Positions 1 through 10,553 of a DNA stretch of 64,000 nt are shown in pieces. Both the position numbers and the translations under genes were made by a program. The first letter of the stretch is position 1. Each line of letters begins with the position of its first letter. A model generated the notes under the pieces. It was not told the origin of the DNA. It ran no database searches and saw nothing but the letters and a program-made list of their open reading frames with translations. The stretch comes from Pelomonas sp039929605 (lineage in GTDB: Bacteria > Pseudomonadota > Gammaproteobacteria > Burkholderiales > Burkholderiaceae_C), in NCBI RefSeq assembly GCF_039929605.1, contig NZ_JBDSQX010000076.1:1-64000 (forward strand), read 5' to 3'.

Positions 1-1
1 C

Positions 2-1411
2 AACCACATGGCCGCCGCCGGCCAGGCGCAGAAGTCGGTGCTGGATCGCCTCGTGCCCGGCTACTACCACCGCCTCAACGCCAAGGGCGAGATCGAGCGG
101 TCCACCTGCTGCGACAACACCGCCACCGAGCACCGCATGATGGCCAAGCTGATGATCGATTCGGCGGCGCTGTGGGTGCGCGAGTACCGCATCGATTCGA
201 TGCGCTTCGACCTCATGGGCCACCAGCCGCGCGAGGCGATGGAGAGGCTGCAACAGCGTGTCAACGCCGAGGCCGGCCGGCCCGTGCAACTGCTGGGCGA
301 GGGCTGGAACTTTGGCGAGGTGGCCAACGGCGCGCGCTTCGTGCAGGCCTCGCAACTGAGCCTGAACGGCAGCGGCATCGCCAGCTTCAGCGACCGAGGC
401 CGCGACGCCGCGCGCGGTGGCAGCGCAGGCGAGGGCGGCGAGGACAGCGTGCGCCGCCAAGGCTGGCTCAATGGGCTGGTCTATGCGCCCAATGCCTTGG
501 CCGATGCGAAGCCTGAGGCACTGTTGGCCGCCGCCGACATGATCCGCGTCGGCCTGGCCGGCTCGCTGCGTGGCTTCGAGCTGACGACCTGGACCGGTGA
601 GAAGAAGCACCTGGACGCCATCCCCTATGGCGGCGACCAGCCCGCCGGCTTTGCGAGCGAGCCCGGGGAGGTTGTCAACTACGTCGAGAACCACGACAAC
701 CAGACGCTGTTCGACGTCAACACGCTGAAGCTGCCGCTGGCCACCTCCCGTGAGGACCGCGCCCGCGTGCAGATGCTGGGCGCGGCGGTGGTGGCCTTCA
801 GCCAGGGCATCGCCTACTTCCATGCCGGCCAGGACATCCTGCGCAGCAAGAGCCTGGACCGCAACAGCTACGACTCGGGCGACTGGTTCAACCGGCTCGA
901 CTGGAGCTACCAGACTAACCACTTCGGCACCGGCCTGCCGCCCAGGCAGGACAACTTCGGCAAGGAAGGCCGCGACTGGGCGCTGGCGCGTGAACGGCTT
1001 GCCGACCCCGCCATCGCCCCCGGCCCGGCGGAGATCGTGTGGGCGCGCGACGTGTTCCGCGACCTGCTGAAAATCCGCGCCAGCACGCCGCTGCTGCGCC
1101 TGCCCAGCGCGGCGGAGATCACGAAGCGAGTCAGCTTTCCCGGCAGCGGCGCCGGCCAGAACCCGGTGCTGGTGGCGACGCGCATCGACGGCGCTGGCCG
1201 GCCCGGTTTCAAGGCGGTGATGACGTTGATCAACGTCGCCCCGACAAGCCAGACGCTGAAGCTGCCCGCCGAGGCCGGCGCGGCGTGGCGGCTGCACCCG
1301 GTGCAGCGCGGCGCGCAGGCGGCCGACCAGCGGGTGGCGAAGCAAGCCAAGGTGGTTGACGGCGTGTTCGAGGTGCCGGCTCGCAGTGCGGTGGTGTTTG
1401 TGGTGAACTGA
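2..1411 (+). CDS. pulA: Type I pullulanase (GH13), 3' part only
   Basis: This is the C-terminal part of a debranching enzyme that hydrolyses alpha-1,6 branches of pullulan and limit dextrins. The reading frame is open to the window edge, so the start lies upstream; about 469 residues are visible. GH13 landmarks are clear: region II DSMRFDLMGH carries the nucleophile Asp (about residue 66), region III LLGEGWNFGE carries the acid Glu, and region IV YVENHDNQT carries the conserved His-Asp. The STCCDNTATEH stretch is typical of bacterial type I pullulanases. The C-terminal beta domain appears complete, ending in VFVVN. An ABC importer starts 115 bases downstream on the same strand. Family assignment is secure; the natural substrate (glycogen, starch or pullulan) cannot be told from the sequence. 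Confidence 0.93.
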   Translation, partial: NHMAAAGQAQKSVLDRLVPGYYHRLNAKGEIERSTCCDNTATEHRMMAKLMIDSAALWVREYRIDSMRFDLMGHQPREAMERLQQRVNAEAGRPVQLLGEGWNFGEVANGARFVQASQLSLNGSGIASFSDRGRDAARGGSAGEGGEDSVRRQGWLNGLVYAPNALADAKPEALLAAADMIRVGLAGSLRGFELTTWTGEKKHLDAIPYGGDQPAGFASEPGEVVNYVENHDNQTLFDVNTLKLPLATSREDRARVQMLGAAVVAFSQGIAYFHAGQDILRSKSLDRNSYDSGDWFNRLDWSYQTNHFGTGLPPRQDNFGKEGRDWALARERLADPAIAPGPAEIVWARDVFRDLLKIRASTPLLRLPSAAEITKRVSFPGSGAGQNPVLVATRIDGAGRPGFKAVMTLINVAPTSQTLKLPAEAGAAWRLHPVQRGAQAADQRVAKQAKVVDGVFEVPARSAVVFVVN

Positions 1412-1526
1412 CGAGCGAGGCTGGGCGGGCGCCGAAACACGCAAGACGTTGATCGGTCCGGCGCTTCGCCGCAGCGGATGCTCGCGAGCCCACGCGCCCC
1501 GCCGCCGTGACATCGAAAGGACCCCC

Positions 1527-2518
1527 ATGCCACGCCTCCACCTTCTGCTGACTGCCGCTCTCGCGGCGCTTGTGTCCAGCCCGTCCGCCTTCGCCGCCGA
1601 CAAGATCGCGCTGGTGGTGAAAAGCCTGGGCAATGGCTTCTTCGACGCCGCCCGCCAAGGCGCGCAGGAGGCCGCGAAGGAACTCGGTGGCCTGGAGATC
1701 ATCTACGCCGGCCCCGCCAAGGCGACGGCGGAAGGGCAGGTGGAGATCGTCAATGCGCTGATCGCGCAGCGGGTCAAGGTCATCGCCATCTCCGCGAACG
1801 ACCCCGACGCGCTGGTGCCGGTGCTGAAGAAGGCGATGCAGCGCGGCATCAAAGTGCTGTCCTTCGACTCCATGGTGCGCAAGGACGGCCGGCAGATGCA
1901 CCTGGCGCCGTCGTCCGGCCCGCTGATCGGCCGCAAGTTGGCGGCGCTGATCACCGACGCTTCGCCCACGGGCGGGCAGGTCGCCGTGCTATCCGCCACC
2001 GCGCAGGCCACCAACCAGAACGCCTGGATTGCCGAGATGAAGACGGTGCTGGCCACGCCTGCGTATGCGTCCGTAAAGCTGGTGGGCGTCGTCTATGGCG
2101 ACGACCAGACCGACAAGAGCTACCGCGAGGCGCAGGGCCTGCTGAAGAGTCATCCGCAACTCAAGGTCATCGTCGCGCCGACGACGGTGGGCATCGCTGC
2201 GGCGGCGCGTGCGATCCAGGACGAGCGCATGACGGGCAAGGTGTTTGTCACCGGCCTCGGCCTGCCGTCCGAGATGGTCGGCCATGTGAAGAACGGCGCG
2301 GTGAAGAGCTTCGCGATCTGGAACCCGGTGGACCTGGGCTACTCGGTGATCTACGCAGCAAACGCGCTGAGCAAGGGCGGCGTCAAGGGCGCGGCGGGCG
2401 AGGTGGTGTCGCTGGGCCGTGTGGGCAAGGTGACGCTGGACGCGAACGCGGAAGGCGCGATGGCCGAACCCTTCACCTTCGACGCGAGCAACGTCGAGAA
2501 GTTCTCAAAAATGTACTG

Positions 2519-2519
<1 letters not shown>
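1527..2519 (+). CDS. Sugar-type ABC transporter periplasmic binding protein (RhaS/LsrB-like)
   Basis: This is the solute-binding component of a carbohydrate-class (CUT2) importer. The start at 1527 is chosen because a GAAAGG ribosome site lies 7 bases before it and the product then opens with a signal peptide (hydrophobic run ending SAFA-A, about residues 5-24). The mature part follows the pattern of the periplasmic binding protein 4 fold: IALVVKSLGNGFFDAARQGA, then a GQVEIVNALI segment and DPDALVPVLKKAMQRGIKVL, as in rhamnose (RhaS) and autoinducer-2 (LsrB) binding proteins. Length (330 residues) is normal. Its stop codon shares one base with the start of the ATPase gene (TGATG), so expression is coupled. 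The ligand is not predictable; rhamnose, another pentose/hexose or AI-2 are all possible. Confidence 0.9.
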
Positions 2520-4047
<1,528 letters not shown>

Positions 4048-4051
<4 letters not shown>

Positions 4052-5022
4052 AGCTGGGCCGTTTCCAGCCCACGCGCGAGGCCTCGCTGCTCGCCGTCAT
4101 CACGGCCATCGTGCTGCTGGTGGGCTGGCGCGCGCCTGTGTTCCTGACGCTGCGCAGCGCGCTGGACGTGGCCAACGAGTCCGCCTTGCTGGCCATCCTC
4201 GTGGCGGGGCAGACCGTCGTGCTGCTGACGCGCGGCGTCGACCTTTCGGTGGCGTCCAACCTCGCGCTCACCGGCATGGTCTGCGCGCTGGTGGGCCGGA
4301 GCTTCCCGGCGGTGCCCATCGTCGCGCTGCTCGTGCTGGCACTGGGCGTGGGCACCATGCTCGGGGCCGTGAACGGTGTGCTCGTCGCGCGCTGCCGCCT
4401 GCCGCCCATCGTCGTGACGCTGGGCACGATGTCGGTCTATCGTGGCGCGACCTACCTGGCTTCCCACGGCGCCTGGGTGTCGGAGCAAGACATCCACGCC
4501 GGCATCAAGGCGCTGCCGCGTACCGATCTGCTGGACGTGCCGTTGTTGATCGTCATCGCCGCATGCGTGGTGGGCCTGGTGGCCGCCTGGCTGCGCTGGC
4601 GCCCCGCCGGGCGGGAGGTGAGGGCGCTGGGCAACAACCCGGACGCGGCCGTCTACGCCGGCATTCCGCAACGGACCCGGCTGCTGCAGGTCTACGCGCT
4701 GTCGGGGGCGCTGGCCGGCCTGGCCGGTGTGCTGTGGGTGGGGCGTTATGCCATCGCCTTCACGGACCTGGCCGCAGGCTATGAGCTGACCGTCATCGCC
4801 GCCTGCGTCATCGGCGGCGTGAGCATCGCCGGGGGCGTTGGCAGCATCGGCGGCGCCCTGGTCGGCGTGCTTTTCATCGGCGTCGTCAACGCGGCGCTGC
4901 CGGTCATCCAGGTCTCGCCGTTCTGGCAACAGGCCATCGCCGGCGCGGTCATCCTGTTGTCGGTGGCGCTGAACGCCGGCTCGCGGGCCAAGGCGCGGCA
5001 GCCCATTCTGGAGAAGGCATGA
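4048..5022 (+). CDS. Sugar ABC transporter permease 1 (RbsC/RhaP-like)
   Basis: This is an inner-membrane channel subunit of the CUT2-type importer. The 324-residue product is almost wholly hydrophobic, with about eight to ten predicted membrane spans, and carries family patterns of binding-protein-dependent permease type 2: ILVAGQTVVLLTRGVDLSV near residue 50 and RALGNNPDAAVYAGI in the cytoplasmic coupling loop. It overlaps the ATPase stop by four bases and is itself overlapped by the second permease at 5019-5022. Two distinct permease genes in tandem suggest a heterodimeric channel, as in Lsr and rhizobial Rha systems, unlike the single-permease ribose system. Confidence 0.93.
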
Positions 5023-5981
5023 AGCGAGGAGGCTGGGAGGCAGTGCTGGCCAGCCTCATCCTGCTGCTGTACGCCGGCTTCGGGGTTGGCGTCGACGGCT
5101 TCCTGTTGCCCTACGCGCTGGCCGACAGCACCGTCAATGTCTCCGAGCGGCTGATCATCGCCATGGCGATGGCCATGCTCATCTGCGCGGGCGAGATCGA
5201 CCTCTCCATCGCCGCCACGATGGCCCTCTCGTCGCTGGCCATGGGCATGGCCATGCAGGCCGGCGCGCCGCTGCCGCTCATGCTGGTGGCGGGTGTGACC
5301 ACCGGGGCGGCCTGCGGCCTGCTCAACGGCTGGCTGGTCACACGGCGCGGCCTGCCCTCCATCGTCGTCACCATCGGCACGCTGTCGCTGTACCGGGGCC
5401 TCGCCCTCGTGCTGCTCGGCGACCAGGCCATCACCGGCTATCCGGAGCCGCTCAGCGTGCTGGGCAACGGCACCCTGGGCGACCTCTTCGGCGCGCCCTG
5501 GCTCATCGTGCCCATCGAGTTTGGCATTGCCGTGCTCTTCGCTTGCGGCGTCGCGGTGTGGATGCATCGCACCGTGCACGGCCGGCGCATCTACGCGGTG
5601 GGCTCCAATCCCGTGGCGGCGCGGTTCAGTGGCATCAACGCGGACGGCTACCGCCTCGGGCTGTTCGTGTTCGCCGGCATCGCCGCCGCGCTCGCGGCCG
5701 CGCTGCTGACCGGGCGCATCGGCAGCACCCGGCCCAATCTGGCGATGGGCTGGGAGCTGGACGCCATCACGATTGCCCTTCTTGGCGGCGTGGCCATCCA
5801 GGGCGGCCGGGGCAGCATGGTGGGCGTGATGCTGGCGGCCCTGCTGCTCGGCGCCTTCACCTTCGCGCTCGGCATGCTGAACGTGCCCGGCATCGTCATC
5901 TCCACCACCGTCGGCGGCCTGCTCATCGGGGCGATGGTGTTGCCGAAGCTGTTGCCGGGGCGCGGTAAAAAGTTCGGCTGA
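5019..5981 (+). CDS. Sugar ABC transporter permease 2 (RhaQ/LsrD-like)
   Basis: This is the second membrane subunit of the importer, 320 residues, with many hydrophobic spans. The sequence AMAMLICAGEIDLSIAATMA is the counterpart of the GVDLSV loop in the first permease, and YAVGSNPVAARFSGI is the ATPase-coupling loop. It starts inside the ATGA overlap with the first permease and is the last gene of the unit; the next gene begins 227 bases later. No regulator, kinase or isomerase follows, so the pathway of the imported sugar is not encoded here. Assigning the protein to the family is safe; the RhaQ or LsrD comparison rests on the two-permease layout and is tentative. Confidence 0.92.
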   Translation: MKRGGWEAVLASLILLLYAGFGVGVDGFLLPYALADSTVNVSERLIIAMAMAMLICAGEIDLSIAATMALSSLAMGMAMQAGAPLPLMLVAGVTTGAACGLLNGWLVTRRGLPSIVVTIGTLSLYRGLALVLLGDQAITGYPEPLSVLGNGTLGDLFGAPWLIVPIEFGIAVLFACGVAVWMHRTVHGRRIYAVGSNPVAARFSGINADGYRLGLFVFAGIAAALAAALLTGRIGSTRPNLAMGWELDAITIALLGGVAIQGGRGSMVGVMLAALLLGAFTFALGMLNVPGIVISTTVGGLLIGAMVLPKLLPGRGKKFG

Positions 5982-6208
5982 TTCCTGGCCGGATCGCGGC
6001 CGCGACGCGCCGGGGCCTGCTATCAGGGCAAGGCCCGTGCGGCGCGCGGGGGCGGCTGGACGTGAAGGGCGGGCTGCAGCGCAGGCGTTGGTTGGGCGAG
6101 CGCCGCGTCGATGCCTGCTGCAAGCTGCAGATGACTCAAGACACGAGCGTGCGGCGGGGCTAAGCTGGGCTCAGTGCCAACGCCTGAGTGGCCAGCGAGG
6201 AGACCACC
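5982..6208. other. Intergenic region with no clear signal
   Basis: This 227-base gap separates the ABC operon from the lipoprotein gene. It is GC-rich with several short inverted repeats but shows no U-tract terminator and no convincing promoter boxes. It must hold the end of the transporter transcript, probably by Rho, and the lipoprotein promoter. The only firm site is the GCGAGGAG ribosome-binding region at about 6195-6203. Confidence 0.5.
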
Positions 6209-7420
6209 ATGAAGATTCGCGCCCTGACTGCGCTGATTGCGCTCACCGTGGCCGGCCTGAGTGGCTGTGCCGTCGAGCCCGTGGCCCCGCCACGCGCCGA
6301 TGTCTTTCTCGACGCCGCGTTCAAGCCGGCCAGCATGCAGATCGACCCCGAGGCAGCGCTGCGCCTCAGCCCGGCCATGCAGCGCTTTGCCGAGACCGAG
6401 ATGGCCTCCGAGATCCGCAAGAAGGGCGTGCGTGACGGCCTCATCGATGCCCTCTACACCAAGGGCCGCCTGCAACTGGACTACGACAGCGAGATCACCC
6501 GCACCGCCGCCGAGGCCTTCGACGCGCGGCGCGGCAACTGCATGTCGCTGGTGTTGATGACGGCCGCCTTCGCGCGCCACCTGAACCTGCCGGTGCGCTT
6601 GAACAGCGTCTACCTCGAAGAAAGCTGGACCCGCAACAACGGCATCTTCTTCGTGGCCGGCCACGTCAACATCAGCCTGGGGCGGCCGACGAGCATGGCG
6701 CAGCGCGTCACCGTGTTAGGCGATCCTGAGTTGTTGACCATCGACTTCCTGCCGCCCCAGGAGATCAGCCGCCATCGCAGCCGCGTCGTCGACGAGTCCA
6801 CCATCCTCGCCATGTTCATGAACAACCGGGCCGCCGAGGCGCTGATGCAGGGCCATGTGGACGATGCTTACTGGTGGGCGCGCGCCGCCATCCAGATGGA
6901 CTCGCGCTGGCTGGCCGCCTACAACACGCTGGCCGTGCTCTACCGCCGCAAAGGCCTGTACGGGCCGGCGGAGAACACGCTGCGCCTGGTGCTGGAGCGC
7001 GAGCCGCTGAATGTGCAGGCGATGTCCAACCTCGTGCTCGTGCTCACCGACGTCGGCCGGCGCGAGGAGGCGCAGGTCTATGCCACCCAGTTGGCGCAGA
7101 TCCAGCCCGTGGCGCCCTACAAGTTCTTCGACGACGGCGTGGCGGCGATGAAGGCAGGCGCGTACGCCGAGGCCCGCCAGCTCTTTCGCAAGGAGCTGGC
7201 GCGTGCTGCCTATGTGCCCGAGTTCCACTTCTGGCTGGCGCTGGCCAGCTATGGGCTGGGCGACCTGCCCGGTGCGCGCGGCGAGATCGCCAAGGCGCTG
7301 GAGAACAGCTCGACCGTGCACGACCGCCAGATGTACGGCGCCAAGCTGGCCTGGCTGAACGAGCTGCGCGAGCAACAGCAGCAGCGCCGCCGCGAGCCGC
7401 TGATGAGGGCGGGTTCCTAG
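6209..7420 (+). CDS. Lipoprotein with transglutaminase-like fold and TPR repeats
   Basis: Start 6209 is preferred over an in-frame GTG 21 bases earlier because it follows a GAGGAG site and gives a proper lipoprotein signal: a hydrophobic N-terminus ending in lipobox LSGC, with Cys20 as the lipidated residue. Residues about 100-190 look like a transglutaminase-like/cysteine-protease fold, with RGNCMSLVLMTAAFARHLNL (Cys111), then AGHVNI (His152) and an acidic segment TIDFLPP. The remainder from about residue 205 is helical tetratricopeptide repeats (EALMQGHVDDAYWWARAAIQ and later copies). This arrangement suggests an envelope-anchored protein that binds or processes peptides, but no substrate can be assigned. 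The convergent Cys-cluster gene ends one base after this stop. Confidence 0.8.
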   Translation: MKIRALTALIALTVAGLSGCAVEPVAPPRADVFLDAAFKPASMQIDPEAALRLSPAMQRFAETEMASEIRKKGVRDGLIDALYTKGRLQLDYDSEITRTAAEAFDARRGNCMSLVLMTAAFARHLNLPVRLNSVYLEESWTRNNGIFFVAGHVNISLGRPTSMAQRVTVLGDPELLTIDFLPPQEISRHRSRVVDESTILAMFMNNRAAEALMQGHVDDAYWWARAAIQMDSRWLAAYNTLAVLYRRKGLYGPAENTLRLVLEREPLNVQAMSNLVLVLTDVGRREEAQVYATQLAQIQPVAPYKFFDDGVAAMKAGAYAEARQLFRKELARAAYVPEFHFWLALASYGLGDLPGARGEIAKALENSSTVHDRQMYGAKLAWLNELREQQQQRRREPLMRAGS

Positions 7421-7421
7421 C

Positions 7422-7748
7422 CTAGATCGGAGCGAGCCCGTGACGGGCTCTGGCGCGATCACAGGCGTCATCTCCCATGCCCATCGGCGCGCGTTCGCCG
7501 AACTCTCGGCAGGGTGATGGCCGCCATTCGTGGATACCGCAGCTCGCACGCACGCCCACCTTGCCGCTGAGGGCTGCACAGCGCGGCTGGGCGTGATCGG
7601 TGCCGCGCAGCCGCATCAGGCGGCCGGTCAATTCCACCGCCAGTCCGTCGGGCACGCGGCCGCCCTCGCTCGCCAACTCGCTGCGGTCGAAATCGACGCG
7701 AAAACTGGCGCAGCAGGCGCCGCAGCTCAGGCAGGGGTTGTCACTCAT
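7422..7748 (-). CDS. YkgJ-family cysteine-cluster protein
   Basis: This small protein (108 residues from the start at 7748) has the N-terminal pattern CLSCGACC and further cysteines at RCAAL, SCGI and CRE. This is the spacing of the YkgJ/UPF0153 family, proposed to bind zinc or an iron-sulfur cluster. The start at 7748 is chosen because the family begins just before the CxxCxxCC motif; a longer frame upstream would run into the divergent cupredoxin gene. Its biochemical role is unknown in the family as a whole. It is divergent from the cupredoxin gene with only 35 bases between starts, so the two promoters overlap. Confidence 0.85.
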   Translation of the reverse strand: MSDNPCLSCGACCASFRVDFDRSELASEGGRVPDGLAVELTGRLMRLRGTDHAQPRCAALSGKVGVRASCGIHEWRPSPCREFGERAPMGMGDDACDRARARHGLAPI

Positions 7749-7783
7749 CTCGCCAGTGTAGGCGGCGGGTGACACTGACCGCC

Positions 7784-8461
7784 ATGCGCACAATCTTCAT
7801 CGCCACTCTGCTGCTTGCTGCTGCAGCGCAGGCCGCCGATCTGACCGTCACTGTGCTGGACCGCAGCGGCAAGCCGCTGGCCGACGCTGTCGTTCTCGTC
7901 GACAGCAGTGCCCAGGGCATACGCCCGTCGCCGGTACTGGCGGCCACCATCGCGCAGGACCAGTTGAAGTTCGTGCCGGCCGTGACCTTGGTCGGCCTCG
8001 GTGCCAAGGTCAGCTTCAGCAACCTGGACACCTGGGACCACCACGTCATCCTCGGTGTCATGGGTGCGGGCGGCGCGTTCGTGGACCCGGGCCAGAACAC
8101 CCAGTTCCGCCTTGCCGGGCGCGTGCGCAACAAGGCGCCGGCCAGCGACAGCAAGGTGCTGTCGCAACCCGGCCCCTATCTGCTTGCCTGCCACATCCAC
8201 AGCTCCATGCGCGGCCATGTCTACGTGGCCGACACGCCCTGGGCCAAGCTCGGCAGCGAGGACGGCAAGGCCGTGCTGCAGGGCCTGCCCGAGGGCGCGG
8301 CGCGCGTGCGCATCTGGCACCCGGACCAGATCGTCGACGGCACGCCGACGGCGGTGCAGATCGCCGCTGGCGGCAACGCGGTGACGGTCACGACGCAGAT
8401 CGCGCCGGCCCGCAAGAAGCGCGCGGCGCCGGCGGCAGACAACAACTATCCCGGGCTCTAA
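7784..8461 (+). CDS. Exported cupredoxin-like (plastocyanin-type) protein
   Basis: The product (225 residues) has a signal peptide (TIFIATLLLAAAAQAA) and then a two-part structure. Residues about 20-45 (LTVTVLDRSGKPLADAVVLV) resemble a carboxypeptidase-regulatory-like beta domain. Residues about 70-155 resemble a cupredoxin, with ligand candidates His in TWDHHVI and the Cys-His-Met set in LACHIHSSMRGHV. This pattern is seen in methylamine-utilisation-like and plastocyanin-like proteins. It probably binds one copper in the periplasm and may carry electrons. Start 7784 is the ATG before the hydrophobic run. It is divergent from the Cys-cluster gene and ends 20 bases before the convergent ureohydrolase gene. 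Confidence 0.83.
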   Translation: MRTIFIATLLLAAAAQAADLTVTVLDRSGKPLADAVVLVDSSAQGIRPSPVLAATIAQDQLKFVPAVTLVGLGAKVSFSNLDTWDHHVILGVMGAGGAFVDPGQNTQFRLAGRVRNKAPASDSKVLSQPGPYLLACHIHSSMRGHVYVADTPWAKLGSEDGKAVLQGLPEGAARVRIWHPDQIVDGTPTAVQIAAGGNAVTVTTQIAPARKKRAAPAADNNYPGL

Positions 8462-8480
8462 CGACCCGGGGTGCGCGGCC

Positions 8481-9305
8481 TCAGCCATCGAGCAGGGTGT
8501 TCAGAATCTCCAGGCAGGCCAGCGCGGTCTGGTTGTCTCCATCCTGTTCTGGATGCCAGGCGGAGACGGACACCGCAACGATGTTGTAGCGACGCAGTGC
8601 CTGAAAAAAGACCACCATGTCCGCGGCGCTGGGGCCGCGCTGCACGTGGTACTTGAGCGCGGGCATGTGCGCCGGGTCGTCGATGACGTCGGTGTCCCAG
8701 TGCAGGTAGATGCGCTCCTGCGGCTGCAGGTGCCCCAGCACTTCGCCGAGCGGGCAGCGGAGGATCTGGGAGCTCAGCAAGGCTTCGCGCTCGCCGGGGT
8801 CCAGGTCGCGCGCATCGGCGAGAACGATTTGCCGCTGCGGGTAGGCCTGCACGCCGATGGTGGACAGGCAGTCGAGTGCCGCCTGGCTGCGCGGATCGGG
8901 GTTGCGATCAACCCTGCCGACGAACATGGCCAGGGGCATGCCGCCGATGTATTGGGTTGCGGTGCTGGCCCAGGTGTGGAAGTCACCGTGGGCATCGAGC
9001 CAGAGCACGCGATCGGGTTGCTGGCCCGCTTGCTGCAGCCCGGCCAGCATGCCCAGGCTGGAGACGCAGTCCCCGGCGATGCTGACCGGTCGGTAGCCAC
9101 TCTTGGCCAGTGCGGCGACGCGCGCGGCGAGCAAGGCGTAGAGGCTACCCAGGTTGCGCAGCTTCGCGATGGGATCGTCGATCCGCGTTTCGTGCAGCAG
9201 CTCAGGCGCGATCACCTCCCAGGGATGGTGGTCGATGTCGAGCACGCGGCGCAGGCCGTCGCGGCGCTGGCCCATCAGGTAGGGCAGCAGAAGCCTTGCG
9301 TTCAT
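8481..9305 (-). CDS. Arginase/ureohydrolase-fold protein with altered metal site
   Basis: The product (about 274 residues) has the three metal motifs of the arginase superfamily. WLDAHGDFHT matches the DAHxD motif, and HWDTDVIDD matches the SxDxDxxDP motif. The first motif, normally GGDHS, reads AGDCVSS, so the first manganese-ligand His is replaced by Cys. The family hydrolyses guanidino or formimino groups; the Cys variant occurs in poorly characterised members, so the substrate is open. The start at 9305 overlaps the sulfotransferase stop by four bases (ATGA); an alternative ATG lies two codons upstream. It is the last gene of the minus-strand run beginning with cysC. Function could differ from urea release altogether. 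Confidence 0.8.
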   Translation of the reverse strand: MNARLLLPYLMGQRRDGLRRVLDIDHHPWEVIAPELLHETRIDDPIAKLRNLGSLYALLAARVAALAKSGYRPVSIAGDCVSSLGMLAGLQQAGQQPDRVLWLDAHGDFHTWASTATQYIGGMPLAMFVGRVDRNPDPRSQAALDCLSTIGVQAYPQRQIVLADARDLDPGEREALLSSQILRCPLGEVLGHLQPQERIYLHWDTDVIDDPAHMPALKYHVQRGPSAADMVVFFQALRRYNIVAVSVSAWHPEQDGDNQTALACLEILNTLLDG

Positions 9306-10540
9306 AGCCATGTGTCGGGGTCCATGGGGTAGCCGAGCTGGTCCATCAGCTCGCGCACTTCGGGCCGCCGGCTCAGGTTCAGGAACAAGGGGCCTCTTTT
9401 GCGCCAGCGCCTGGAGCTCGGCGGTTCGGTGGCCATCTTGACGGGTAGTGCGCCTGGCAGGGCCATGGCGGGGAGGCCCAGGTGGTCGGTGATCCGCCTC
9501 AGCGTCACGGCGGGGCTGGCAATGAAGTCTTCAAAAGACACGCTCAGGCTACACGCGCCGCTTTGCAGGATGGCCTTGTGGGTGGAGTACCACTGGTTCA
9601 GGCACACCTCCTCCAGCTTCGCGTGAGTGAACTTCCGCCAGTTGCGCGGCAGGTCGAACTTCCACCACTTGCGGCCAAAAGGCACGGTGTCGGAATAGCC
9701 CTGGATGGCGAGCTCGACGTTGATCTTGCTGAGGTCGTGCGAGAAGAATCCCAGCGGGTAGAGCCAACCGTCCATCAGGCCGTTGACGGACTGCGCGAAG
9801 CCCCGCGTCAGGTGGATGTAGGTCACCTCGGCGTTAGGGAACAGCTGCTCGTACATGCCGATGCGGTACGCGTCGGACGGGGACTTGAACAGCAACACCG
9901 CGTCCCGCACATCGGCCAGGCCCAGGGGCCGCCGCCTGAGCGCGGGCACCACGAAGGGCGGTTCCTCAATCTTCAAGGGCTCGTCAAAATAGCGGCCTGT
10001 GGCCGGCGCGCTGCTGCCGTCGTAGTAGCTGAGCCGCCACGGCTCGTCGCTGAACACGGTGGAGAGGATCAAGCCCTGCAGCGCGGCCTCGCTACGGCGG
10101 TCACCGCGGTCGAACTGGCTCAGCGCCGCCTCCAGTGACTGCTGCAGGCGGCCGTAGGTGCCGTCGTCCAGAAAATGCGAAGGGAACTGCAGCGGCAGCC
10201 GGTTCCTCCATTTCCTGAGCAGCAGTTGGGTGTCGAGGATCTGCGGCGAGGCAAAAGAAATCTCGTCCAGGATGCAACTGGCCAGCTCCGCAGCATTGGC
10301 CACCTTTTCGATGCAATCGCTGTCGGAGTTTTGATTGAAGCCATTGCCGGACAAGGCGAGCAGCGGGTCCAGTTCCCCGTCCAGCGAGGCGATGCGGGGG
10401 TGCAGGGCCAGGGTTTCCTTGAAGAGACTGGACCCGCCGCGCGAGCCGGACAAGATCACCACCACCCGTCGGACCAGCAAGTCCAGATCGGAGTGGGGAA
10501 CGTCGCGGCGCGACTTGATGGTCAGCAGAAAGCTGTCCAT
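9302..10540 (-). CDS. PAPS-type sulfotransferase family protein
   Basis: The 412-residue product has the two PAPS-binding signatures of sulfotransferases. Near residue 29 lies a 5'-phosphosulfate loop, VILSGSRGGSSLFKETLALH, in the place of the usual P-loop-like motif. Around residue 235 lies LFPNAEVTYIHLTRG, the strand and Arg of the 3'-phosphate site. The C-terminal SFEDFIASPAVTLRRITDHL is the usual end of the fold. The family transfers sulfate from PAPS to hydroxyl or amino groups; the acceptor is unknown. It lies 13 bases after the methyltransferase and overlaps the ureohydrolase by four bases. The APS kinase two genes upstream would supply its PAPS. No signal peptide is seen, so it is cytoplasmic. 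Confidence 0.82.
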   Translation of the reverse strand: MDSFLLTIKSRRDVPHSDLDLLVRRVVVILSGSRGGSSLFKETLALHPRIASLDGELDPLLALSGNGFNQNSDSDCIEKVANAAELASCILDEISFASPQILDTQLLLRKWRNRLPLQFPSHFLDDGTYGRLQQSLEAALSQFDRGDRRSEAALQGLILSTVFSDEPWRLSYYDGSSAPATGRYFDEPLKIEEPPFVVPALRRRPLGLADVRDAVLLFKSPSDAYRIGMYEQLFPNAEVTYIHLTRGFAQSVNGLMDGWLYPLGFFSHDLSKINVELAIQGYSDTVPFGRKWWKFDLPRNWRKFTHAKLEEVCLNQWYSTHKAILQSGACSLSVSFEDFIASPAVTLRRITDHLGLPAMALPGALPVKMATEPPSSRRWRKRGPLFLNLSRRPEVRELMDQLGYPMDPDTWL

Positions 10541-10553
10541 GGCAGCGGGTGAG

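Noticed and set aside
5982..6208. Possible small RNA in the 227-base gap after the ABC operon
   Set aside because: No promoter and terminator pair could be identified, and the short stems are expected by chance in such GC-rich sequence.
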